Assembly: GCA_945892775.1 (NCBI GenBank)
Contig: CAMDDP010000032.1
Location: 1-33,513, forward strand
Direction of reading: 5' to 3'
DNA: 33,513 nucleotides
Source: Chitinophaga pinensis
Lineage (GTDB): Bacteria > Bacteroidota > Bacteroidia > Chitinophagales > UBA10324
Shown here piece by piece: positions 15,741-24,272 of the stretch. A model generated the notes under the pieces. It worked only from the letters and a program-made list of their open reading frames with translations, was not told the origin of the DNA and made no database searches. The stretch's first letter is position 1. Each line of letters begins with the position of its first letter. The position numbers and the translations under genes were made by a program.

Positions 15741-17288
15741 ATGCTTAAACAAGGAATGCATCAGAGGATGCTTTTAAAAATGTCGCCACAACAGATTCAG
15801 TTAATGAAACTGTTGCAAATTCCTGCGGCCAATCTTGAAGAAAGAATAAAGGAAGAGTTGGAGGCAAATCCAGCTTTAGAAGAAGGCGCGCAAGAAGATG
15901 GGGAAGAAAAAGAATCGGTCAACAGTGAAGATGATGTGCCTGAAGAACCCACCGATGAAGTTCATGAAATTGAAAAAGAAGAATCAATAGATAAGAATGA
16001 TACCATTGATGATGATTCTACTGAGGACATAACTGATACTTCTATAGAAGAAAATGAAGTTGATATTACCGATTACCTAGATGAAGATGAGGTGGCAGAT
16101 TATAGTACTCGTGGTGATGCTTATTCAGAAGATGAAGAAAAACAGGGAGTTCCCATTCCTGTTCAACGAAGTTTTCATGAGTATTTAGAGGAGCAAGCCG
16201 GTATGCTTGAAATGGAGGATGGAGATTTAGAATTAGTACATTATATTATTGGAAGTATTGATGAAGATGGGTACTTGCGTCGACCAATAGATGCGATGGT
16301 TGATGATTTAAGTTTTACACAAAACATTTCAACTACATACGAAAAACTGGAAGAACTTTTAAAAGTTCTTCAGCTGTTAGATCCGCCAGGAGTAGGCGCT
16401 CGCGATTTGAAAGAGTGTTTGTTGCTACAGTTAAAAAGAAAACAGTCTGAAACACATACTGAAATTGATAAGTTGGCCATTTATGTTATCACTGAATATT
16501 TTGAAGAGTTTGTTAAAAAACATTACGATAAACTTCAGAAGAGCTTAGGGATCGATGATGCAAAATTTAAATTAACGATGAATGAAATTATTCATCTGAA
16601 TCCCAAGCCGGGAAGTGCTTTTGCCGGAAGCACAAAAGTTGAATCGTTTATTATTCCTGATTTTTTTATTGTCAATAACGAGGGCAAATTGGAGATTACT
16701 CTTCACAATATGAACATTCCTGAACTTCGAATCAGTAATGGGTTTAAAGCAATGATGAAAGATTATAAAAAGAGCAACGATAAAAAATCGAAAGAGGCGC
16801 TCATCTTCATCAAGCAGAAAATGGATTCGGCTAAGTGGTTTATTGATGCGATTACCCAACGATACAATACACTCTACTCGGTCATGCACACCATTATGGA
16901 ATATCAATATGAATTTTTTCTTACTGGTGATGAAACACAAATGCGCCCAATGATATTGAAAGATATTGCAGAACGAATTGGTATGGATATTTCCACCATT
17001 AGCCGAGTGGCGAATAGTAAATACGTGCAAACTGAATTTGCTACCTACAAACTTAAATTCTTTTTTAGTGAATCACTCAGTACTGATAGTGGTGAAGAAG
17101 TAAGTACTCGAGAGGTAAAAAAAATTCTTAACGATCTGATTGATTTAGAAGATAAAAAGAAACCAATTCCTGATGAGAGACTGACTGAGTTGCTAAGAGA
17201 AAAGGGATATAATATTGCCCGTAGAACAGTTGCAAAATATCGTGAGCAGTTAAATATTCCTGTTGCCAGATTACGAAGAGAACTCTGA
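15741..17288 (+). CDS. rpoN: RNA polymerase sigma-54 factor
   Basis: Sigma-54 directs RNA polymerase to -24/-12 promoters that need an ATP-driven activator. Region I is at residues 1-48, with the glutamine-rich SPQQIQLMKLLQIP. A very acidic region II follows (about 49-130, mostly Glu/Asp). The core-binding domain runs from about 145 to 330. The helix-turn-helix region near 408-446 (LKDIAERIGMDISTISRVAN) and the RpoN box ARRTVAKYRE at 493-502 are both intact, so the protein should be active. The length of 515 is slightly above the usual 450-490, mainly from region II. No sigma-54 activator gene occurs in the window. Its stop overlaps the next start (ATGA). Confidence 0.97.
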   Translation: MLKQGMHQRMLLKMSPQQIQLMKLLQIPAANLEERIKEELEANPALEEGAQEDGEEKESVNSEDDVPEEPTDEVHEIEKEESIDKNDTIDDDSTEDITDTSIEENEVDITDYLDEDEVADYSTRGDAYSEDEEKQGVPIPVQRSFHEYLEEQAGMLEMEDGDLELVHYIIGSIDEDGYLRRPIDAMVDDLSFTQNISTTYEKLEELLKVLQLLDPPGVGARDLKECLLLQLKRKQSETHTEIDKLAIYVITEYFEEFVKKHYDKLQKSLGIDDAKFKLTMNEIIHLNPKPGSAFAGSTKVESFIIPDFFIVNNEGKLEITLHNMNIPELRISNGFKAMMKDYKKSNDKKSKEALIFIKQKMDSAKWFIDAITQRYNTLYSVMHTIMEYQYEFFLTGDETQMRPMILKDIAERIGMDISTISRVANSKYVQTEFATYKLKFFFSESLSTDSGEEVSTREVKKILNDLIDLEDKKKPIPDERLTELLREKGYNIARRTVAKYREQLNIPVARLRREL

Positions 17289-17896
17289 TGAAAATCGCAG
17301 CAAATTTTTTTACTTATTTATTTCATCCGTTATTGCTTCCAACTTATTCATTTGCATTCGTTATTTATACGAATCCATTTTTGTTTGGCAACTATGGTCC
17401 TTATTCGTGGGTGTTAGTGCTCAAGGTTTTTATGAATACCTTTTTGTTTCCGGTTTTTAGTTTATTAATAATGTACCAACTTGGGTTCATTAAATCCTTT
17501 GTAATGGATGATGCCAAGGAGCGAATTATTCCTTACATCAGTACAATGGTCTTTTATATATGGACATTTTCTGTTTTCCGTAACAGTGGCGACCCATTAT
17601 TGTTGAGTGTAATAATGCTCGGCTCCTGCTTATCAGCAAGTGCCGCATTCGTAATAAATCTTTTTCGGAAAATAAGTTTGCATGCAACAGGCATGGGAGC
17701 ATTACTTGGACTGGCATTTGGCAACGCATTTTTTTCGACGCACAATCTTATTCCATTATTAATGTTGGTGGCAATTATTGCAGGTGTGGTGGGAACCAGT
17801 CGCTTAATCCTCAATGCACACAAAGAAACTGATGTGTATCTTGGATACTTTGTTGGGTTTATATTGCAGGTAGTTGCGTTCCGATTGTCTTTTTAA
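17288..17896 (+). CDS. PAP2-superfamily-like membrane protein
   Basis: This 202-residue protein has about six hydrophobic segments. It carries a perfect third PAP2 phosphatase motif, SRLILNAHKETD (SRX5HX3D, near residues 172-183). SLHATG (near 130-135) stands where the second motif, PSGH, is normally found, and DAKERIIPY (near 75-83) may be the first. The first two motifs deviate from consensus, so catalysis is uncertain. If active it would dephosphorylate a membrane lipid such as phosphatidate or undecaprenyl diphosphate. It overlaps rpoN by one base of the shared ATGA and must be translated from the same mRNA. Confidence 0.72.
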   Translation: MKIAANFFTYLFHPLLLPTYSFAFVIYTNPFLFGNYGPYSWVLVLKVFMNTFLFPVFSLLIMYQLGFIKSFVMDDAKERIIPYISTMVFYIWTFSVFRNSGDPLLLSVIMLGSCLSASAAFVINLFRKISLHATGMGALLGLAFGNAFFSTHNLIPLLMLVAIIAGVVGTSRLILNAHKETDVYLGYFVGFILQVVAFRLSF

Positions 17897-17963
17897 AAGA
17901 TTTTTTAGACAAAAAAATTAAAAACAGAAATCAGTTTATTTTCGACCACATAAAATAATTACA

Positions 17964-18746
17964 ATGGCACACAACACAATACTACTTGACATTAAAGATG
18001 GGGTGGGCGCCATCATGCTCAATCGCCCTGATGTATATAATGCATTCAATGACGAAATGAGTTTTGAATTGCAAGATACTTTAAGGGAGGTGGAAAAAAA
18101 TAAAGAGGTGCGAGTAGTAGTGCTCACCGGTGCTGGCAAGGCTTTTTGTTCAGGACAAGATTTGAAAGCTGTTGCAGCAGCTGGCAAAAGAAGTTTTAAG
18201 GATTCACTTGAGAAGAGATACAATCCTATTATTCGTGCGATGCGTAATATGCCGAAGCCAATTATTTGTAGTTTGAATGGAGTGGCTGCAGGAGCGGGTT
18301 GTTCAATTGCATTGGCATGCGATTTAATTGTGGCTGCTGATAACGCAACACTCATTGAAGTATTTATCAATGTTGGTTTAGTTCCTGATTCTGGTTCTTC
18401 TTTCTTTTTACCTCGTGTGGTTGGTCAAGCCAGAGCATTTGAATTCTGCACAATGGGAACCAAAATATCAGCAACTGATGCATTACAAATGGGAATGGTT
18501 AATCGCGTAGTGAAGGCAGAAGAATTAGATAATGAAGTAAAAAAATTGACCGACTATTATGCAAGCGCTCCAACAAAAGCAATTGGGCTCATTAAAAAAA
18601 TGTTAAACAGGTCATTTAACTCTGATCTTGAATCAATGTTAGAATATGAAAGTTACTGTCAGGAAATTGCCGGTAACAGTTTCGATAACAAAGAAGGGGT
18701 AACAGCTTTTATTGAAAAGCGCAAGCCAATGTTTAAGGGGGAATAA
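17964..18746 (+). CDS. Enoyl-CoA hydratase/isomerase family protein, PaaG-like
   Basis: This 260-residue crotonase-fold enzyme acts on an acyl-CoA thioester. The oxyanion-hole segments are AFCSGQDLKA (60-69) and NGVAAGAGCSIALACD (105-120). The first catalytic Glu of true hydratases is replaced (GAGCS), while D142 in GLVPDSGSS is kept. That pattern fits the ring-epoxide isomerase PaaG of phenylacetate breakdown or a delta-enoyl isomerase better than a classical hydratase. No other paa gene is in the window, so the pathway is not established. A weak -7-like TATTTTCG lies at 17937-17944. gldB follows after 15 bases, so the two genes may share a transcript. Confidence 0.88.
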   Translation: MAHNTILLDIKDGVGAIMLNRPDVYNAFNDEMSFELQDTLREVEKNKEVRVVVLTGAGKAFCSGQDLKAVAAAGKRSFKDSLEKRYNPIIRAMRNMPKPIICSLNGVAAGAGCSIALACDLIVAADNATLIEVFINVGLVPDSGSSFFLPRVVGQARAFEFCTMGTKISATDALQMGMVNRVVKAEELDNEVKKLTDYYASAPTKAIGLIKKMLNRSFNSDLESMLEYESYCQEIAGNSFDNKEGVTAFIEKRKPMFKGE

Positions 18747-18761
18747 ATCTTTAAGAAATAA

Positions 18762-19796
18762 ATGATGAACAAAAATTTTATTTCTCTGTTTGTTATCGCA
18801 ATTTTTATTTCAGCTTGCTCGTGCAACTCAAAAAAAAATTATGAAGTTGATGTCAGCAATATAAAAGTTGATTTTAAAACCGAGCGGTTTGATAAAGAAT
18901 TTATTTCGCTCGCCCATTTAACAAATGAAGATGTGCCAATGGCAATTCGGAATTTGCACGATAAGTACGACGATTTTTTTCAGTTCTATGTGCAAGATAT
19001 TTTGTCGATGAATTATGGGGTTGATACTTCGAATCAACTAACCGATTCAATTTTAGCATTTTTAAAAAACCCATACTATCAAAGTGTATTTGATACAACT
19101 ATTTCAGTTTATAAAAATTTGGATGATATCAATTCAAAACTTAATGAAGCATTCAAGCACTATCGTTTTTATTTTCCACAGGTGCACATTCCCACTATTG
19201 TTTACTACCTCAATGGCCCACGCGCTTTTACTTATGGAGATAGTTTGTTGGCAATTGGGTTGGATAATTATATGGGGGCTGATTTTTGGTTTTACCATAC
19301 TGTACAACCGCCAATTCCCCAGTTTCTTATTCGCCGATTGCGAAAAGAATACATTGTGCCGAATGCAATGGAAGTAATGGGGACCAATCTTTTTCCGTAT
19401 CGTGATGATGGGAAAAAACTGATTGACGAAATGATTTATAAAGGTAAATTAAACTACCTTCTTCAACATATTTTACCACAAACAGAAGATTCGTTAATTA
19501 CTGGATTTTCGCAAAATGAATTAAATTGGTTGGATGAAAATGAAACTGAGGTATGGAAATTTTATTTAAAAAATAATTTACTATATGAAACTGATCCTAT
19601 GATTTTTAAAAAATATATTGGAGATGCACCTAATACAAGCGGCATGCCTCCTGAGGCGCCTGGAAATACAGGTAGTTGGTTGGGGTGGAAGATTGTTCAA
19701 AAATTTATGAAGGAGAATCCAAAATATAATCTCGAAAATTTGATGCTGGAAACAGATGCACAAAAAATTTTAACGCTATCGAAATACAAGCCTTAG
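18762..19796 (+). CDS. gldB: Gliding-motility lipoprotein GldB
   Basis: The 344-residue protein starts with a lipoprotein signal, with lipobox Ser-Ala-Cys at C19 followed by Ser-Cys-Asn. The mature start, NIKVDFKTERFDKEF (about 32-46), and the block LAIGLDNYMGADFWFY (about 162-177) are typical of GldB. GldB is needed for gliding in Flavobacterium and is widely kept in Bacteroidota that have type IX secretion, including non-motile ones, so gliding itself does not follow from its presence. The start codon could be either of two adjacent ATGs (18762 or 18765). It converges on the heme A synthase gene with a 22-base gap and no visible terminator. Confidence 0.88.
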   Translation: MMNKNFISLFVIAIFISACSCNSKKNYEVDVSNIKVDFKTERFDKEFISLAHLTNEDVPMAIRNLHDKYDDFFQFYVQDILSMNYGVDTSNQLTDSILAFLKNPYYQSVFDTTISVYKNLDDINSKLNEAFKHYRFYFPQVHIPTIVYYLNGPRAFTYGDSLLAIGLDNYMGADFWFYHTVQPPIPQFLIRRLRKEYIVPNAMEVMGTNLFPYRDDGKKLIDEMIYKGKLNYLLQHILPQTEDSLITGFSQNELNWLDENETEVWKFYLKNNLLYETDPMIFKKYIGDAPNTSGMPPEAPGNTGSWLGWKIVQKFMKENPKYNLENLMLETDAQKILTLSKYKP

Positions 19797-19818
19797 AGCC
19801 TATTGGGGTGTTCAGTTG

Positions 19819-20904
19819 TCAGATTTGTTTTTTCTCTACTTCTTGCGATATGTCTTTTTCAGAGGAAAGAAAATAAACCAATGCAACAGTAACGGTGAAG
19901 GTAATTAGGCCACCTGCCTGATGCAGCATTCCCCACAAAACTGGAACGCTTCCAACAGATAACATTACGGTAACGATTCCAAGTGTTGCCTGAACAAATA
20001 TCATGGCAAATAAAAAATTCATCATTACAACCGCACTTTTATTTGCTGAATAATTTTTTCGTTTCATCCACAACCAACTTATCAAAATCAATAGCAGATA
20101 AGCGGTACTGCGGTGTAGTAGTTGTACAAATGCCGGATTTTCTAATAGCGTATGCCATAATGGATTTGAAAACATAAAGACATTTTCCGGAATCCAGTCG
20201 CTGCCGATTTTAGGCCATGTAGGATACCAGATTGCTGCAGGGGCAACTCCACCTGCCATAAATGCTCCAAGTCCGAGCTGTATGAAAACGATAGCGAGAA
20301 TACTTTTTGAAAATATAGAAGCAGATTTATCTGTAATAGCATTTTGCGATTCAGTTTTCGGAAAAAATTGTTCAAGAGCCAACCATAGAAGATATGCAAA
20401 CAAAATTGTGGCAAGCAATAAGTGAGCACACAAACTATAAGGGCTTACCCATGGCACATCTTTCAGTCCGGTCGAAACCATAAACCATCCTAATGCTCCC
20501 TGCAATCCGCCTAGTATGAAAACAAAAATCAACTTCCACATCAGTTTTCGTTCAATCATTTTTCTAAAAAGAAAGTATAAAAACGGAATAAGAAAAACCG
20601 GAGCAAACAACCGCGCCCATAAACGATGAATCCACTCCCACCAGAATATATTTTTAAATCCGGCCAGGGTTATATCGCTGTTCATGATTTTTCCTTGTGG
20701 GGATTGCATGTATTCAGCATATACACGATTCCATTCAGTTGAATTCATTGGGGGCAGCGAACCCATTACTACATTCCATTCAGTAATAGAAAGCCCGCTT
20801 TCAGTAAGGCGGGTAATTCCACCTATAAGTACCTGAAAAAAAATCATCACTACTCCAATTAATAACCAGAAACCAATTTGTTTTCGCGAAGAAGAAGTTG
20901 TCAT
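19819..20904 (-). CDS. ctaA: Heme A synthase (CtaA/COX15)
   Basis: This 361-residue, roughly eight-helix membrane protein oxidises the C8 methyl of heme O to make heme A for cytochrome c oxidase. The four expected heme-ligand histidines are present: H93 (EWIHRLWAR), H161 (SLCAHLLLA), H264 (QLLHRSTAY) and H328 (MLHQAGGL). The N-terminal GGITRLTESGLSITEWN is the family signature, and it lacks the cysteine pair of the Bacillus type, so it is the COX15-like type. No ctaB or oxidase subunit genes are nearby. Its presence implies aerobic respiration with an aa3-type oxidase. Confidence 0.95.
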   Translation of the reverse strand: MTTSSSRKQIGFWLLIGVVMIFFQVLIGGITRLTESGLSITEWNVVMGSLPPMNSTEWNRVYAEYMQSPQGKIMNSDITLAGFKNIFWWEWIHRLWARLFAPVFLIPFLYFLFRKMIERKLMWKLIFVFILGGLQGALGWFMVSTGLKDVPWVSPYSLCAHLLLATILFAYLLWLALEQFFPKTESQNAITDKSASIFSKSILAIVFIQLGLGAFMAGGVAPAAIWYPTWPKIGSDWIPENVFMFSNPLWHTLLENPAFVQLLHRSTAYLLLILISWLWMKRKNYSANKSAVVMMNFLFAMIFVQATLGIVTVMLSVGSVPVLWGMLHQAGGLITFTVTVALVYFLSSEKDISQEVEKKQI

Positions 20905-20943
20905 GATTAGAACATCAACTTATAGAAATGTTGAATGCGGACG

Positions 20944-20951
20944 CGAAAGTA
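20944..20951 (-). promoter_or_regulatory. Candidate -7 box for ctaA
   Basis: On the minus strand the sequence is TACTTTCG, one base off TAnnTTTG, about 39 bases before the ATG at 20904. The same variant octamer occurs in the promoter at 26507-26514, which supports it modestly. Confidence 0.3.
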
Positions 20952-20987
20952 AATGCAGAAATGTCAGAGACGAAAATTATAGGGGGA

Positions 20988-21161
20988 TTATTCCTTTATA
21001 ATTTTGAATATCTGCCTGGCTCCACCTAAATCAATAAATGACACAAAATAAATTCCGAGGGATAAGTTTGAAATATCTATCGTTCGATTGGTATCTGGAT
21101 TTTTTTGATATACTAACTGACCAATTAAATTATTGATTTCTATTTTATTCAAATCAAAATT
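20988..21161 (-). pseudogene. Decayed T9SS C-terminal sorting domain
   Basis: On the minus strand, from the codon after an in-frame TGA (21164-21162) to TAA at 20990-20988, the translation includes LNKIEINNLIGQLVYQK, then ISNLSLGIYFVSF, and ends IFKIIKE. This is an almost textbook type A sorting-domain end. No start codon, signal peptide or cargo domain precedes it: the frame is closed upstream, and the adjacent frame has only a short open stretch ending LNAILNMKF before a TGA, as if frameshifted. It is best read as the last remains of a deleted exported-protein gene between ctaA and tRNA-Phe. Confidence 0.75.
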
Positions 21162-21290
21162 TCATGTTCAAAATGGCATTTAAAAGATTGTATTTGAGAT
21201 AATTATTACAATTATCATAACAAGACTTTTAAAAATATAAACTCATGAAAAACAGATAAAAAAAGGATGACACTTTTTTTAAGATAAAAG

Positions 21291-21363
21291 TGGTGAGACC
21301 CAGATTTGAACTGGGGACGCAAGGATTTTCAGTCCTTCGCTCTACCAACTGAGCTATCCCACC
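21291..21363 (-). tRNA. tRNA-Phe (anticodon GAA)
   Basis: The 73-base cloverleaf folds fully: acceptor GGTGGGA with TCTCACC (one G-T pair), D arm GCTC/GAGC, anticodon stem AAGGA/TCCTT with loop CTGAAAA (anticodon at 21330-21328), five-base variable loop, T arm CCCAG/CTGGG with TTCAAAT, and discriminator A. The CCA end is not encoded, so it must be added after transcription. Confidence 0.97.
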
Positions 21364-21380
21364 ATTGATTAAGAGGGCGG

Positions 21381-21388
21381 CAAATATA
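21381..21388 (-). promoter_or_regulatory. -7 box of the tRNA-Phe gene
   Basis: TATATTTG on the minus strand is a perfect TAnnTTTG match ending 17 bases before the tRNA 5' end, which leaves about a 13-base leader for RNase P removal. No -33 TTG sits at the ideal distance. Confidence 0.55.
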
Positions 21389-21491
21389 GGTGCGAAAACG
21401 AATTATAGAAATCAATCAAATAGTATTGTTTTTTATTGTCATTTAGGGAGTATCCCACACCTTTAAATTGGTCGAAATATCTTTCACAAAA

Positions 21492-21986
21492 TCATTTTAT
21501 AATTAATGGTACAGAAATGAATTTGGCAATTCGTTCGCCTAGTAATTTTGTTTCTATCAATGAGATTCCTCTTTCATTACTTAATACAATGAGTTGATTG
21601 GTGTCTAATCGTAAGGCGAGAGTTGGGGTTCTATTCAAAATAATTTCAACGTTTTCAATAGAGCGCAAGGGCGTGGTATGTAACTTCTGTAAATAACCAA
21701 GGTGTTTATAAAACCGAAAAAGTTTTCCTTCGTTTTTTTCAAAATAAATTTTCCCCGTACCACTCAGATTCCATACTCCTATCATTAAAATTATAGTTGA
21801 AAATAAAAGAGGAAGAGCGGCAATTTTTTCTGCGTGCATTGATTTGAAAAACATGGAGGAAATAAAAGCAACGCATCCAATTGTAAACCAAGTATTAAAA
21901 ACTTTTCGTCGTCGATTATGCAAAATCAAAAGGTTTTGATCCTCACGTAGAAATAATGAACAATCAACAAAATGTAATTTATTCAT
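21492..21986 (-). CDS. Small membrane protein, function unknown
   Basis: The frame is open from 22028, but I start at ATG 21986 (MNKLHFVDCSLFL) because a perfect -7 box overlaps the upstream codons. The 164-residue protein has two hydrophobic segments (about 32-48 and 56-72, IAALPLLFSTIILMIG) between an N-terminal hydrophilic part and a C-terminal beta-rich domain (about 78-150). That arrangement is like membrane-anchored PH-like domains, but I do not recognise a family. It is divergent from the aminotransferase gene. No partner is evident. Confidence 0.7.
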   Translation of the reverse strand: MNKLHFVDCSLFLREDQNLLILHNRRRKVFNTWFTIGCVAFISSMFFKSMHAEKIAALPLLFSTIILMIGVWNLSGTGKIYFEKNEGKLFRFYKHLGYLQKLHTTPLRSIENVEIILNRTPTLALRLDTNQLIVLSNERGISLIETKLLGERIAKFISVPLIIK

Positions 21987-21990
21987 GGTG

Positions 21991-21998
21991 CAAATGTA
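21991..21998 (-). promoter_or_regulatory. -7 box directly before the small membrane protein gene
   Basis: TACATTTG on the minus strand matches the consensus exactly and ends four bases before ATG 21986. It lies inside the codons that a longer reading from 22028 would use, which argues for the shorter protein and a leaderless or nearly leaderless transcript. Confidence 0.55.
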
Positions 21999-22046
21999 AT
22001 AGTCGTGACTATTTCTATAAATAAGCAAATCTTTTTACTCTGCGAT

Positions 22047-22054
22047 TATATTTG
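22047..22054 (+). promoter_or_regulatory. -7 box directly before the aminotransferase gene
   Basis: TATATTTG matches the consensus exactly and ends six bases before ATG 22061. It overlaps the TTG at 22052 that could otherwise be taken as the start. No -33 TTG is visible at the usual spacing. Confidence 0.55.
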
Positions 22055-22060
22055 ACGAAC

Positions 22061-23266
22061 ATGTTGACAGAACGACAATTGTTTTTAAATCTCATCGCAC
22101 AGACATCAACAGCCCCGATGCTTTTGGAGCCTGAATATGCTGAAGGAGTATATGTATATGACAAAAAAGGAATTCGTTACTTGGATTTGATTGCAGGAAT
22201 TTCTGTTGGAAATCTAGGACATCGTCATCCGAAAGTTGTTGATGCAATAAAAAAACAAGTCGACAAATACTTACATCTGATGGTTTATGGTGAGTATGTA
22301 CAATCTCCGCAAGTTCAATTAGCTCAACTGCTAAGTCATCATTTACCACCACATCTTAATTCTATTTACTTCACAAATAGTGGTGCCGAGGCAACTGAGG
22401 GAGCAATGAAATTAGCAAAACGGTATACAGGAAAATTTGAAATTGTATGTTTTAATAAAAGTTATCATGGAAGTACTCAGGGCGCACTTAGTTTGATGGG
22501 TGACGAATATTTTCGAAACAGTTTTAGGCCTTTATTACCAGGAATTATTCATTTGGATTATAATGATATTCATTCCCTTGATGTAATTTCTGATAAAACT
22601 GCCTGTGTAATTCTTGAACCTATTCAGGCAGAGTCTGGAGTAGTTGTACCTGATCTTTCTTTTTTAATACAATTACAAAGGCAATGCGAAACTCATAAAG
22701 CACTATTAATTTTTGATGAAGCACAAACCGGAATGGGAAGATCAGGAGAGTTGTTCGCTTTTCAAAAATTGGGAGTGACTCCTGATATTCTTTTAACAGC
22801 AAAAGCATTGGGTGGAGGATTACCACTTGGGGCATTTATTTCATCAAATGAAATAATGAGTTCACTCACTCACGAGCCAGTACTTGGCCATCTCACCACC
22901 TTCGGAGGCAATCCTTTGAGTTGTGCTGCCGGATTGGCGGCTTTACAAGCGTTGTTGGAAGAAGGTTGGATAAAGCAGGTTGAAAAAAAAGAAAAATTAT
23001 TTCATAAATTATTAAAGCATCCACGGGTGAAAATGGTACGCAGTTGTGGGTTGTTAATGGCGCTTGAGTTTGAAAGTGAAGCATTTAATAAAAGGGTGAT
23101 TGAAGAATGCTGGAAGCTTGAATTGATTACTGATTGGTTTTTATTTGCGCCAAATTATTTGCGCATAGCTCCACCACTAATAATTACTGAAGATGAAATT
23201 GAAATTGCATGTAGCATAATTATACAAGCAATTGAAAAGGCCACATTAGAAATAAAATCAATTTGA
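22061..23266 (+). CDS. Class III PLP-dependent aminotransferase (acetylornithine/ornithine/GABA type)
   Basis: This 401-residue enzyme transfers an amino group from an omega- or gamma-amino donor to a keto acid. Key features are YFTNSGAEATEGAMKLAKRYTG (about 106-127, PLP-phosphate site), SYHGSTQGALS (about 138-148), the LIFDEAQTGMGRSG strand with the cofactor Asp (about 217-230), and the Schiff-base lysine K248 in LTAKALGGGLPLG. TTFGGNPLSCAAG near 277-289 is also canonical. The substrate cannot be assigned from sequence; no arginine-pathway gene is nearby. The ATG at 22061 is chosen over an upstream TTG at 22052, which lies within the -7 box. The TGA stop overlaps the next gene start. Confidence 0.92.
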   Translation: MLTERQLFLNLIAQTSTAPMLLEPEYAEGVYVYDKKGIRYLDLIAGISVGNLGHRHPKVVDAIKKQVDKYLHLMVYGEYVQSPQVQLAQLLSHHLPPHLNSIYFTNSGAEATEGAMKLAKRYTGKFEIVCFNKSYHGSTQGALSLMGDEYFRNSFRPLLPGIIHLDYNDIHSLDVISDKTACVILEPIQAESGVVVPDLSFLIQLQRQCETHKALLIFDEAQTGMGRSGELFAFQKLGVTPDILLTAKALGGGLPLGAFISSNEIMSSLTHEPVLGHLTTFGGNPLSCAAGLAALQALLEEGWIKQVEKKEKLFHKLLKHPRVKMVRSCGLLMALEFESEAFNKRVIEECWKLELITDWFLFAPNYLRIAPPLIITEDEIEIACSIIIQAIEKATLEIKSI

Positions 23267-24231
23267 AACAGTCATTTTACAATTTTCAGTTCTGCACGCT
23301 ATCAATTGCATTCTGCATTCTAATTTCTTCTTGTCAGAAGAAAAAAGAATGGCAATGGAGTGAGCTGAAACAAATTTCTGATTATGAAATAGCGGATTTA
23401 AAGCGGGTTAATGATTCAACAATTATTGGTGTGGGGGGGGAAAGATATCTGCATGGAGAATTTTATATCAGTTTAGACAATGGGAAAAACTGGAGCAAAA
23501 AAGAAATTATTGATAAACAATTGTATGGTATTTCATTCTTGACTGAGGATACATTTATTGTATGTGGCTATGATGGAAAAATATTGCAATCAACAAATTC
23601 AGGGGACAATTGGAGTGTCACTCAAAATTTTATGTGGAGATTAATGAGAACAGTTGCTTGGTTGAATGATAGCATAATTATTTCATGTGGAGGGTCAGGA
23701 TTTACGGGAGGAATAATTTCCAGAAGTACTGATAAGGGATTAAGTTGGAAAACTGATTCGCTCACGTCAGAAATGAGAGCTCTTTGCCAAACAAATGAAC
23801 CCGCTATTTATTGTTGTGGGTATGGAAAAATTATTAAGAGCAAAGATGAAGGAGCTACATGGACGCAACAAAGAGCAACAGGAGATTTTTTTGTTTCCAT
23901 TTCATTTTCATCATCAGACCATGGAGTGGCAATTGGTTTAGCGGGAACTATTTTGATAACTGATGATGGAGGAGAAAACTGGAAAAAAATTAGAGACGGA
24001 AATTCTATAACCAATCAATCGTGGACATTTAGAAAAATCATTTTCAGAGATATTAATAAAGGCTATATCATTGGAGACAAAGGTCTTTTGCTTTATACAA
24101 CTGATGGAGGAAATCAATGGATAAAAATTAAAAATATTCCAACTAAAAATTTTACTTCAATTGTTTTAACTGATAACGGCGGAATAGTTGGTAGCGAAGA
24201 AGGAATATTACTTCAGTTTCTAGAAGAATAA
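23263..24231 (+). CDS. YCF48-like beta-propeller lipoprotein
   Basis: The start is TTG at 23263, overlapping the aminotransferase stop (TTGA). It is supported by the signal peptide and the lipobox Leu-Ile-Ser-Ser-Cys ending at C24. The 322-residue protein has BNR/YCF48-type repeats about every 40-45 residues, for example DNGKNWSKK, NSGDNWSV, DKGLSWKT, DEGATWTQ, DGGENWKK and DGGNQWIK. These form a seven-bladed propeller like the photosystem II assembly factor YCF48, although such lipoproteins in this phylum have nothing to do with photosynthesis. The role is unknown. A run of eight G at 23433-23440 lies early in the gene (about residues 57-60). Confidence 0.87.
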   Translation: MKQSFYNFQFCTLSIAFCILISSCQKKKEWQWSELKQISDYEIADLKRVNDSTIIGVGGERYLHGEFYISLDNGKNWSKKEIIDKQLYGISFLTEDTFIVCGYDGKILQSTNSGDNWSVTQNFMWRLMRTVAWLNDSIIISCGGSGFTGGIISRSTDKGLSWKTDSLTSEMRALCQTNEPAIYCCGYGKIIKSKDEGATWTQQRATGDFFVSISFSSSDHGVAIGLAGTILITDDGGENWKKIRDGNSITNQSWTFRKIIFRDINKGYIIGDKGLLLYTTDGGNQWIKIKNIPTKNFTSIVLTDNGGIVGSEEGILLQFLEE

Positions 24232-24272
24232 TTTTCAAGAAATAAAAATTATAGTTCTTAGCTTTTTATGCT

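Noticed and set aside
16572-17030. Minus-strand open frame of 152 codons within rpoN
   Set aside because: It lies opposite the core-binding and helix-turn-helix regions of sigma-54, and its composition is that expected of an antisense frame.
21987-22028. N-terminal extension of the small membrane protein to 22028
   Set aside because: The 14 extra codons contain a perfect -7 promoter box, which fits better as non-coding; the internal ATG at 21986 is preferred.
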